The notes beneath the pieces were generated by a model. That model was not told the DNA's origin and made no database searches. It saw only the letters and a list, made by a program, of their open reading frames with translations. From contig WMCF01000003.1 of assembly GCA_009792885.1 (NCBI GenBank), forward strand, positions 14,532,297 through 14,596,296: a DNA stretch of 64,000 nt, written 5' to 3'. Positions within the stretch are counted from its first letter, which is position 1; every line of letters starts with the position of its first letter. This DNA is from Eremophila alpestris peregrina. Its lineage: Eukaryota; Chordata; Aves; Passeriformes; Alaudidae. Below are positions 13,113-23,600 of this stretch, piece after piece. The translations under genes were made by a program, and so were the position numbers.

Positions 13113-16100
13113 TCAGTCCCACTGGATGCCAAGGAGCTCACAGCTCACACTCCAGAGCTTCTTTGCTGTCTCATCATCCCGAGCACGAGGAGACATGTAT
13201 GCTGGCTGGCAGTCACTGTAAGGAAAACATGCTTTTTATTCTTTCAACTCTGAGATCTCCATCTACATTAGTACACTGAAATGTCTCAAGATTAGAGAGT
13301 TGCTCTCTATCTCCTTAATTTGAGACCAGTTCAAGAACAGTGGAGCAAATGAGCATGGGTTGGTGCTAAGCCACCAAGAGTTCTTTCCAACTAGTTAGGG
13401 AAGAATCTCTCCCAATGGCAAGCAAGTCTAGCTCTATCTGTTGTCTCAGCTCTTAAAGAAACCACACTAGTGTGCATTCTCATAAGTACCACTAAAAAGG
13501 GATATAAACTCTAACCAAGCTTACTCAGGAGCACATTTCCTTCTTCAGGAGCACATTTCCTAACAAACACTGCAAAAAAGTCACTCGAACAGCCCTTCAT
13601 TCTAAACTATTTATCCCACTATATGCCCAAGAATAATAACACTGTAATAACCATGTATGGTTACTCCCTCTTCCATTATCATCTGAACTGTGGCTCCTTT
13701 CTTCTCAGCTCCTCCAATCAGAAAGCAGTCAGTCTGGAAAAGAGGTCCTGTGTTCTCAGCTGTAATGCTGCAATAACTTGGGAGTTTAAAAGCCCAGAGG
13801 AAATGGCATCTTGTAAGGTTTCCATTCAGCTCAGTGTTTATAGATGGAGTCTTTAATATTCCTGAAATGACTGGTGGACTCCCACCTGTCTCACTGTGGC
13901 ATGCAAGTTCTTTTCTTAATGTCTACACTTGTGTTTTATAGTCTATGGCCTGGAAAGGGAAAAGGATTCTAGGCTAATCCAGTGTAAATTGTGAATTAGT
14001 GTTGAAGCTTCTCATTTCCCACCATGTCCAAAGCTCCCTTTTTTTAACGAGTTTAATTTCCAGTGGTTTTTTGTACTTCAGGATATTAATGCTACATTTT
14101 ATCCTGAGACAGTAATCCAGGGAAGACTTAAGATGTCTATTTATATATTCAAGTCTCATTAAGATGGTACAAACTCCCAAATGAAGATCAGGCAATGTCA
14201 TTACAGAGACTAATGTGGTCACAAATCACAAGAAGGCTCTGCAAAGACACCATGGCTCCCACAGCACCCAGGTGAAGGGGAAAAAAAAGAAGACAAATTT
14301 TCATATTCATTCCCAAAAAACAGTATTGTCACAGTGCTCTACATGCAATAGGAAGCTGGCAGACATATCTGTGGGAATCTTTCAAATGGCAATCTTCAAA
14401 TCTAGAATGATGATGACTTGAAACTGCTCTGGGCTGTGATTTTGGTGATGGGAAAAGGAGAACAGTGTAGCATCCTGGAGTAAGTCAAAGAAGTCAAAAA
14501 ATAACAGGTTTTGTAATGGGAGCTAAACAAGACCATTTCCATGACAGCATGACAAGCAGCCCAGCAAGAGTCCCTCCCAGCTGGTGGGTCTATCACACTG
14601 GAGAATAAAGTTATTTGGTCACATGCCAGACCTGAAAATCTCGCCTCTTGTCTCTGCAGCTCCATCAGCTCTACCAGCTCCCTGAGAGCACAGGCCCTTC
14701 TGCTGTGGGGTAAAACTACACAGGGAACTGAAGTGGTCTTCCCAGGACTGACTGAAGTGACCTCATTAATTACACAGTTCTACTGAAAAGTGATTTTCTC
14801 AAGTGAGCATGTGACAGCCATTCCTGCACTTGGAGTACATTAATATTTCTAGCACTAAAGGGCATGCTATTGAATGAAGTGTTGCACAGATCAGGTGTTT
14901 CTTCTAGCACAATTGCAACAGACCTGGAAGGGGTAATGCTCTAGTGTTTGTCACCCTCAGTTTTACCAGACAGCCTCTTACCTGGTCCCTTCTTAACGAA
15001 GAATGACAGTAAGTCCCATATTTCTCGGCCAATGAAGTTTCCTTCCACAGAGTCTCATTTCATCAGCTTGCACCCACCTGAAATACTGTCCTGTTACAGA
15101 CTCCAGCTCCTCAGCTACTGCACAGTAGATGCTGGTCTGAGCTCCTTCACAAGGTGTCTTCAGGAAGAAGGAGAAGATCTTCCACAGCCAGGTCATTACA
15201 GACGAGTGCCGGACCAGCTCAGAATAGACAGATCCGGGATGGAGAGCGTTTGCTGTGACTTTAGTGCCTGCGGCGAAATAAAGCAGTCCAGGACAAATCT
15301 GTATGGATCACAGTGCCTTTAAAAGAAGGGTAATATACTTCTCCATTCTACCTGTAGATATTCTATAACTTAAAGGAGGATTCCAGACTTGGATACAGAG
15401 AGTAAGTGAAGTCCTCTGTAGTTACTACATGCTGAAAGTGATTGATACACTTGACCTCTTAGCCAAATCAGCAGTAGGTTGGTACAGGCTCCAAACAAGG
15501 TAAAGGTCTGAGCCATAAATGGGCCAAAACCCACACAGGCCAGTGAGTATCAGTGCACATGAACTTGGAACATCCATCAGACAGTTAACACAAGTAGCAC
15601 ATGGCTTTTCCAATACTCTTTTATCCAGGAACAAATAAGGTTGTAGATTGTAACATATATAAGGCACTGAGTCTCATGTGTACCTTTCCCATTGTATGCA
15701 ATTTGAATACAAGCCAACCACTCCATTCCATAAACATTACAACCTAAGTGAGCCTTCTCTGAGCTCTCCCTGCGAGGCAATATAACTGCAGGGTGACAAT
15801 CTTCCTTCTCAAGGTTGCTCCTCAAGGCAGAGACCTTCTACCAACAGCAAACCTTTGGATGAGCCCAACTGGACCTCAGCTCAAACTGCAACTGGACTGC
15901 ACAGAGGATAGCTCTGGAGCAGGGATGCTTCTCAAGGTTTGAGATTTCTTACTTGAGACCAAGAGAGCCTTCCTTAACCAAGGCAGAGAGGCCTTGCAAC
16001 AAATCCTTGGTAACTGACTGATGGCTAATTTAATACTGAGAAAACAGTACTAGTCCATGTAGCTACTCAATAATAATTATTATAAACTTTGTAGAGATAA

Positions 16101-19100
16101 TTCCATTACATATAAATTGTCCAAGTCTGAGACTAAAATGACCTAGCTGCACCTAGGCTCCCTAAGGAGTTTAAAAACCACGGGGCTCTATGCTGAGCCT
16201 TGTGATACAACAGGAGGGTCTTCCTTACATAGTGTGTTTCTAGTCCTGTGTGAATCATTATAACTCAATTCTAAATCAGTTTTCCTTTGTATGTGTCTTC
16301 CACGTAAGTAATACAGTGAACCTTGCCATTGAACTTTGTTAAGTCATGCTTTTATGACATCAGGTTAAAAACACTTTTGCTAACACCTTTGATGGTGATT
16401 CTTGAAGCAATTCAAATCACTCATCCATGGCACTGGAGCATCCCCTGCTTCCTTCTAAACATGGGAGTCATTATGTGCCTTCTGCAAAACAAAGTACTAG
16501 AGGGCCTGAGTGCTAAACCAGCAGCAGTTTCCATCAGGCTTTTGAGAACACCTGCCTCTTTTGACTCACTCTAATAGTAATTCCCTGGGGAAGAGACTGC
16601 TTTTGTTATAGTAAATAAATACTGCTTAAGTTTATGAACAGGACTGAATGACACAACTGTGACAGATGTTGTGACTTACAAGGTACTGTCTAATCTTATG
16701 CTTGTTCTACAGGCCACCAACCTTTAAGGTAGCTGAGTGTGCATTAGCTTTTCTGCTGGAGACTGCAGTTGTAGCTCTGTTTTCATCTTCCACCCACATA
16801 CCCCAACTGTGTGTGGATGCAGCTAGTATTTGACAAGCATCAAAGAAAAATGAGATGCATTCAACTGTGCCAAGCTACTAAACTCCTCTACTCTGTTGTT
16901 GCAAAGACAATCTGTGTTGTAAGTCTCCTGGTTCCACAGACAGGAGATACTTTCTTCCTGCAAAGAGCTCTCGGTGACATTTGCCTCAAACCATTCAATT
17001 TCTGCATAGAAGATTTGCAGCCCTCTCTTCAATCCACTCTCCCCGTGCATGGTGCTCAGAAAGCCGAGCAGATGAACGCCCCAGCTGCCCCTGGGACTTG
17101 CCTTGCAGCCTCCTGGCCAGCTCCCGGGTGAAAAGCACGTTTGCCAGCTTGCTGTGACAGTAGGCGAGGCCGCGATTGTAGCACTTCTCCCCCTGGAGGT
17201 CATGGAAGCGGATCCAGCCCCCGTGGTGAGCCAGCGAGGACACGTTCACGACGCGGGCTGGGGCTGACTGCTTCAGACACTCCAGCAACAGGAAAGTCAA
17301 GAGAAAGTGACCTAGGGGGGAGATGAAAGGTCATCTTTCTAGGAAGGGTTCCCCTACTTGCTTATATGTGGTATCTTACTGCTGCCCTTAAGTCCAGCAA
17401 AAAGAAAATTTCTGTTAAATTCCCCTGAATTAACATCTACTCTTTTTTGAGGCCTTCAAGTTCTGCTCCTTCAATAAGCTGGAGCTGTCATACATTTCAA
17501 AATGTCCCAGGTAACATGTACAGATCCTTAAACTGGATCCATGATATGCAAATACACCACATTGCATCTCCAGAACTCTGACTCTGGCCCTGCATACTTC
17601 CTGTAAAAGGAAGAATGAGGAAGAGAAAATCTGAAAGCAGGATTTTCCTTTGGCATTTTGCAACAGATGTTGATGTAGAAGATGATGATCTTTAAGGACA
17701 ATTCCAACTCAAACCATCTGACAATTCTATGATTCCATATTGAGTGCAAACATGATTCCACTGGCCTTACCAAGATGATTGACTCCCAGATGCATCTCAA
17801 AGCCATCAACAGTCTTGGAGTAAGGGCATAACATTACCCCAGCATTATTAATGAGAACATGGAGTTCCTTCTCCTCTGCAAGAAACAACAGACATCCTTA
17901 AACAAGGAAACATAGAATGCAAACAAAAAGGTAGCACAAGTCACCCCTTGCTGTCTGACTTACAGCCACATCACCTTAAAAAAAGGATTCACCTTCTGCC
18001 ACAGTCTAGCTCATGACCTCTGAGCAGCCCCTATTGTGAACCACGGTACTCAAGAGGTACAGAGACAAGCAGGGCAGGGATTTGGCAATGGTTAGAAGAG
18101 CAGACAGCAGTCCTTTGTAAAATATTCTGACTAGAAAGAAGAATCTAGGGACTGTACCTGCTAGAAATTTCTCAGCAAACTCCCGGATGGACTTCGTATC
18201 AGCCAAGTCCAGTTTTCTCACAATGACTTGCTGGTTCCCTGTCTCAGCTCGGATTTCACTGGCTGCAGCTTCTGCCTTTGCTATGTCTCTGCAGGCAATA
18301 ATTACCCTTGCACCTGCGAGGAGGGGAGGGGGGAAAACAGGAACAGAAACTGAGATCACTGGAGCACACTGGATGATCAAGGCTACGACAAGCAGGCTGA
18401 CCATGCACAGCAATTACAAACAATCCTAAAGAAACAATATATTGTTTCTTTAGGAAACTAGCATCAGTCAGGGGGTGGCTGGAAGGGACAAAGCCTTCCC
18501 CACTCAATTGTGAGCTACAATCCAGCTAAAAGATGCTTTCAGACCAGGCAAATGCACATCTTAAATGCCTCTGTCCAGGGTCTCCCAGATCAAGAGTGCA
18601 TACAACAACACTGGTATGATAGGGTTGTATCTGCCTCTATAATGGGAACATCAAGCCAGGAGCACATAAAGGTGATGGATTCCAGCCAGAATAATTTCTG
18701 AATGGATTGTGAACAGGTAGTTTAATCTTCTTAACAGTTACCCAAATAACATTTATATCAAATTAGCCTGAAACATGAATAACTACAACACACAGTGGTG
18801 GATCTATGACATTTCCTAGCTTCATTCAAGCAGAATCCAGGAACTTCCCCAGTTCTCTGGAATCAGTTGCAGTGCAAAGCATTTTCATGCTCCCAAGGCA
18901 CATTTTTGGAGTCCAAGCAATGAAAACAGTTGAGGAATTGGGAACTTGCACCTCAGTGGTTACACCTTCAGAGTGGTTCCTCTGAAGGAACAGCACTTGG
19001 GCTCATTTGCAGTAACTCTGGAATCCAGTTTACTTCAACATAAGCCTACAACACGTTTTCCTTAGGTCCAGAAAAGGGACTTCTGACACAAGGCACAGCC

Positions 19101-19953
19101 ACTCCAGCTGCACAGGGATGTCCGCTGAGGCGACTGCACTTGCCTCTTTGCGCGAGGTCTCTGGCGGTCTCTTTCCCGATGCCTGTGTTGGCTCCTGTGA
19201 CTATCACCACCTTCCCCTCCAGTCTTGCTGTCGACTTACACCGTCCTCCAGCGACATACCGCCTGCAAGAGGGGAGGCACGAGTCACCTCTGCCTCCTTA
19301 GGGGGGTCCGGGCTGAGCACCCAGAACCCGGGGGTTCGCATCACCACTTGGCCCCAGGGAGTCACGGGCGCCCTCACCTGAAGGGCTGGTCACGACCGTG
19401 TCGCGATCGGGACAGCGACAACGCGCCCCCCAATCCCCCGCGCTTTCCCGGGCGCGGCCCCGCCCCCGGGCCCCGCCCCGTCATGCGTCAAGTGGAGCCA
19501 CGGCTCCCATTGGCTGCTGCCGCGCGTCGCGGGGCCTTTTGGCCAATGGGCTCTGCTACCGCGCCCTGAGGAGAACGCGGGCCCCGCCCCCTGCCGCTCC
19601 TCCCGCCGGTGCCGGGACAGAGTGCGGGGATCGCGCCGGGCGGTGCCGGGGCTCGCTGCGCGGCAGTGTCACCCTGGGAGCAGGGGAGGCCTGAGTAACT
19701 CCCGATCCCAGCGCGGGCCGTGGGACGGGATTCCCGCTGTTCGCACTCCCGCCACACACACACAGACACACACACGCTGGGGCGCGAAGCGCGCCGAATC
19801 CGCGCCCCAACGGGCGCCGCTCTGCGGGGCTGAACGTACGCGAAGGGCAGGGGCTGCGCTCGGTAAGACGCACCTGATGTAGGGCGCTGCCACGAAAAGA
19901 AAGACGGGAACGGAGACGGCGGCGCCCAGCGCGGCTTCCCAGCAGTTGAGCAT
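13113..19953 (-). CDS. RDH12: Retinol dehydrogenase 12/11-like short-chain dehydrogenase, complete, seven exons
   Basis: Minus-strand exons are 19953-19874, 19262-19144, 18313-18158, 17875-17771, 17311-17102, 15267-15078 and 13215-13113. They join to 320 residues; human RDH11 has 318 and RDH12 has 316. Family features in order: N-terminal hydrophobic membrane anchor (about 6-22), NADP-binding TGANTGIG at 49-56, NNAG at 128-131, Ser179, and the catalytic YCHSK at 204-208. The C-terminus CELLGIQWD resembles RDH12 (..CELLGIRWE). The family reduces all-trans-retinal with NADPH at the ER membrane and clears photoreceptor and lipid aldehydes. Minus orientation next to ZFYVE26 fits RDH12 in the inverted human order; RDH11 would be on plus. 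Introns 2 and 5 use GC donors; the frame closes only with them. An in-frame ATG nine codons upstream (19980) is an alternative start. The RDH12-versus-RDH11 choice is inference from synteny and the C-terminus. Confidence 0.9.
13526..13562. repeat. Short direct repeat
   Basis: The unit TCAGGAGCACATTTCCT occurs twice in tandem, separated by a few bases (CTCAGGAGCACATTTCCTTCT then TCAGGAGCACATTTCCTAAC), inside RDH intron 6. It looks like a local slippage duplication. Confidence 0.6.
17688..17742 (+). mobile_element. CR1 LINE 3' end fragment
   Basis: The run GATCTTTAAGGACAATTCC, then AACTCAAACCATCTGACAATTCTATGATTC, is the diagnostic avian CR1 3' terminus. It lies in RDH intron 4, opposite in orientation to the gene and just left of exon 4. 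Confidence 0.7.
18424..18455. repeat. Perfect 32 bp palindrome in RDH intron 2
   Basis: Positions 18424-18455 equal their own reverse complement (arm TCCTAAAGAAACAATA), centred at 18439/18440. It lies about 110 bases upstream of exon 3 in the intron that has a GC donor. No target-site duplication is obvious. Confidence 0.85.
19753..19775. repeat. CA microsatellite
   Basis: (CA)n interrupted by one GA, next to RDH exon 1 on its intron side within the CpG island; likely polymorphic. Confidence 0.8.
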
Positions 19954-20519
19954 CGCTGCCGCCAGCCACCGCCGGCGCACGGCTTCCAGCAGCCCCCGCC
20001 CCGCCCCTTTGGGTCCGCCTTTGCCCGCACAGGCCCCGCCCCGCGGCCGTCACCTCTCCCGCGTTGGGCTCGCCCACAACCTACAGCCACACCTCCGCCA
20101 CCGGGCCGCGCCCCCGCCGGGGGTACCCGCGGGCAGCGAGTGGCCGGCCGCCTTCACGCCGGCACCCCGCTGCTTTTTTACCCCGGGCACCGCACGACTC
20201 CGACCAGGCTCCCTCGAAACATTCTAAACGCACTGCTCAATTAAGGAGCTGAGAAATGTCCGCAGAGACAGCGCAGCGGCGGCTGTCGGCAGTAGCATTT
20301 GAAACGCGTTTTTACAACCCCACGCCGATGTTCACGTCATTAACCCTGGCAAGGGGCATGCAACGATGTACACGTGGGCAGGGGCCGAGGCCCGGCAGCA
20401 GCGCGTCCCGCCGGTACCGGGGAGCTCCGGGGCCGCACGGGCGCTGCCGGTACCGGGGCGCTCCGTGGCGGCGGTGGACGAGCGCCCCCGTGCGGTGCGA
20501 GCTCGGCCGCCTCCCCGGG

Positions 20520-20538
20520 ACTACAGCTCCCAGCAGGC
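20520..20538 (+). promoter_or_regulatory. ZNF143 (Staf/SBS)-type element upstream of VTI1B
   Basis: ACTACAGCTCCCAGCAGGC closely matches the known ZNF143/Staf consensus ACTACANNTCCCANNATGC. It lies 72 bases upstream of the VTI1B start codon. Such sites are common in bidirectional CpG-island promoters and position the initiation site. The motif is read directly; binding is inference. Confidence 0.7.
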
Positions 20539-20609
20539 AGCGCGCGAGGCGGCCCCGGCGGCGGAAGCTCCGGGCGGGGCAGGGCCGGGGGCGCGGGGGC
20601 TGTGGGACC

Positions 20610-23600
20610 ATGGCGGGCCGCGGGTCCGCGTCCTCGGAGCACCTGGAGCGGCTGCACGAGATCTTCCGCGGGCTGCACGGAGACCTGCGGGGCGTCCCCG
20701 AGCGGCTGCGGGGCAGCGCGGCCGGTGAGGCGGAGTGGACGTCCCACGGGGCCGGGGGAAAGGCACGGGCGGGGCCGCGGTTCCTCCGGCCGGAGCTGCC
20801 CCGCCGGCTGCGGGGCTGTGGCAGCAGTGTTGGGGTGCTTCTCATTAGACAGGCGTGTTGAGCAGCTGGGAAGGCATGTCCCCTCAAGACTTGGTGTGGG
20901 GGGCTTTGCAGTGGTAGGGATTCGGGACGTCGCTTCTGGTAGGCGCCTGTTGGGAGGAGGCGGGTGGCTGTGCCGTGTGTTTGCAGCTGCTGCCGTGTCC
21001 TGATGGCTGTGCAGGTGTGTGACTTCACTCCCCTGGAGCTCCTCTGCTCTGGCAGATTTCAGCTCCGTAGGGAAGCACTGCCGTGCTGGGTTCACAGCAT
21101 CAGTCTCTGAGGAGGAGTTGTTATTTGGATGCTATTTCACGCTGTTTCTGTTTGAACTGGAGTATAGCCTGGAGAACAGGAGGCTCAGGGGTGACCTTCT
21201 CACAGGCACCTGAAAGGAGGCTGCAGCCAGGTTGGGGTCGGCTCCCAGGCAACCTGCACCAGGACAAGAGGACACAGTCTTAAGCTGCGCCAGGAGAGGT
21301 TAAAGTTAATCATGAGGAAGAATTTCTTCGCAGAAAGGGTGATTTGACATTGGAATGAGCTGCCCAGGGAGGTGGTGGAGTCACGCTCCATGGAGGTGTT
21401 TAAGGAAGGACTGGATGTGGCACTCAGTGCCATGGTCTAGTTGACAAGGTGATATTAGGTCAGGTTGGACTCGATGTCTGCAGGGGTCTTTTCCAGCCTA
21501 ACTGATTCTGTGATTCTGTAACAACTGCAGTGCTTTGGGGTTTGGGGTTCCCCCTCCGCCCCTTTTTTAAAATTTACATATGTTGGACTCACATTTAAAA
21601 CCTCATTGGCAGAAGTAGAAGCAGTTTTTATTGTCACAGCTTCCCAGAAGCATCTGTAGATTTGTTGGAGAATGTTCACATTTTGAATGACTGTTGTAGA
21701 AGTCTGGTTTGTGCACCACATACTCACAAAATAGAGGAAACCCGTCATTCTAGCCACACTAAGTCATATTAGAAACACAACCTGGTTTTACAGGTATTCT
21801 TTATACCACACTAGTGGGTAAAATGCTGTGACAGAACACTCCTCTATAAGGGTCTATGCTCCTGATTGACACTTGGCAGTGTTCTGAGAACCAGAAAGGG
21901 AAGCGATGTGACAAGGAGAATTTTGCCATTGTCATTGAATGCCTCTGATTAAACCCTTCCTATGAGAAATGTAATCCACTGCTGTAGCTCAGCTCAGGTT
22001 TTGTACCCCAGTGATGGGCAGGGGCTGTCAGCCACGTTCTCCTGTAGTGTTCATTCTCCCACACTTCATCAGTTTTGTGTAAAATCATAAAAACAGTTTA
22101 TATGCCAGAATATACCAGTCTGTACTAGATAACACAGAGCATGAAACACTTAATGTCCTGTTTCTTACCTGACTTTCTGTTTAATGATGAGTTAAATTCA
22201 GGGTCACAGTCTTTGTCATCAGCATTTTGGGAAAGTTTGGTATAAGAAAGGTGTCGAAACCTACAGATGGCAACTTGCAAACCTGACTTAATTGCACTAG
22301 TGGTCAACAAGGATAAAAAGCTTAAAAGAAGCAATAACCTTTCTGGTAGAAATCCTTATTTTCCTATAGAAATGAGCATGATCAGTTTCTTGGTGAAGTA
22401 AAACTCTGTCAGGTCTCCTTAACACTGTGGCAGTCATGAGCAGTGAATTCTGAGCCATGGGCTTAAATGGAGTATTTACAGACAACCATTTTTGCAATAC
22501 TTGGGATTTTTTTCCAATAAAATTCAACTTGCAAATAATTGCAAGTTGAATTTTTAGACATGCTAAAGAATTTTAGTACAACTGTTGTATTCTTTTTTTT
22601 TTTCCGTGCAAAAATCGTGGCACTATTTTTTGGAAGTGTTTCTAAGAGAGTTTAAGATTTAGGAATTTGTCTATCTGGTAGAGTCAGTGCACTCTACTAA
22701 TGCTCTTTTGTTTGCTTCTTGTGCTTATGAGGAGGGGAGGGTTTTTGTTTGTTTTTGGTTTTTTGGGTTTTTTTCTTTTTTTGTGTTATCTGATCCTGAA
22801 ATATTTAGGAGGAGATAAAAGAGACCTTGGAATACTCTTTTAAGACAATTCACATGCTCCAAAAGCAACACAGAATCTGTAGTCCTTGGGACATCTTTGA
22901 GAGGCAGAGGTTTAGAAATGCTGTTTCACTCCATATAAACAAGATAACGAATTCCTAATTCTAGAAACACTCTTTTTTTCCCCTCCCAAATTTGTAAGAA
23001 GGGGAGATAGCCTGGATAAGTTTCAAATAATGCATTTTCCTCTATGTGAATTTAGTTAGCTGTACTTTCCAATGGAATCTCTTTCTAACTGATTGGAAAT
23101 AAACCAGTTAAATGTCAGTGAGCATGTAGGAAATGCTGCTGTGGTGCAGGGAGTGCTGCTGCATTTTAGAGGTTCTGTCTGTGCTTTGAGCTGTGGTTCA
23201 ATGCAGAGCAACTCCAGGTGAATCTCTGTATGTTTTGGTGTTTGTGGATACTGGCCAGATCCAGCAGAACGTTTTCAAGCCACGTTGCTGGATTTCATGT
23301 TGGCCTGTAGACAAAAAAAGTCTCAAGCTATTGTTGCTTGGCTTACCTAAACCATTCCACGATTCTGTGCCTTTTGGAAGCTGGCATTTCTTTGGCTGCA
23401 AGCTTGTAAGTGCAGCATCTTCTTAGTCTTGGAAGCAGGGAAATGCTGCTTTTCCAGTTCTGTGGTGGTTTTCCATGACTTTGAGAGAACAGTGGGTTTA
23501 ATTCACTGCTTAAATCAGATCAGTGAATTTACCTGAATGAAACAAAGTACTTCCAAAGGCTGTTTTTTCACAGTTCATGTCCATGATTTTACTTGTAACC

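Larger units (their letters stand above)
19400..20860. promoter_or_regulatory. CpG island and shared divergent promoter of RDH12 (-) and VTI1B (+)
   Basis: CpG-dense sequence surrounds both first exons. The two start codons (19,953 on minus, 20,610 on plus) are only 657 bases apart and point away from each other. No TATA box is evident near either start. Inside the island I see an inverted pair of CCAAT boxes within RDH intron 1 (19509-19513 and 19543-19547), a CA repeat (19753-19775) and a ZNF143-like element (20520-20538). The architecture fits a housekeeping bidirectional promoter. Transcription starts are not visible in sequence. Confidence 0.75.

Noticed and set aside
14993..15196. RDH exon 6 read straight through to a stop at 14993, as if it were the last exon.
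   Set aside because: A good donor (CAG|GTGGGT) ends exon 6 at 15078. The family-specific C-terminal exon with DCQPAYMSPRAR..CELLG is found at 13215-13113 in the correct phase.
20340..21095. Open frame of 251 codons on minus over VTI1B exon 1.
   Set aside because: Composition artefact of the CpG island, antisense to a confident exon.
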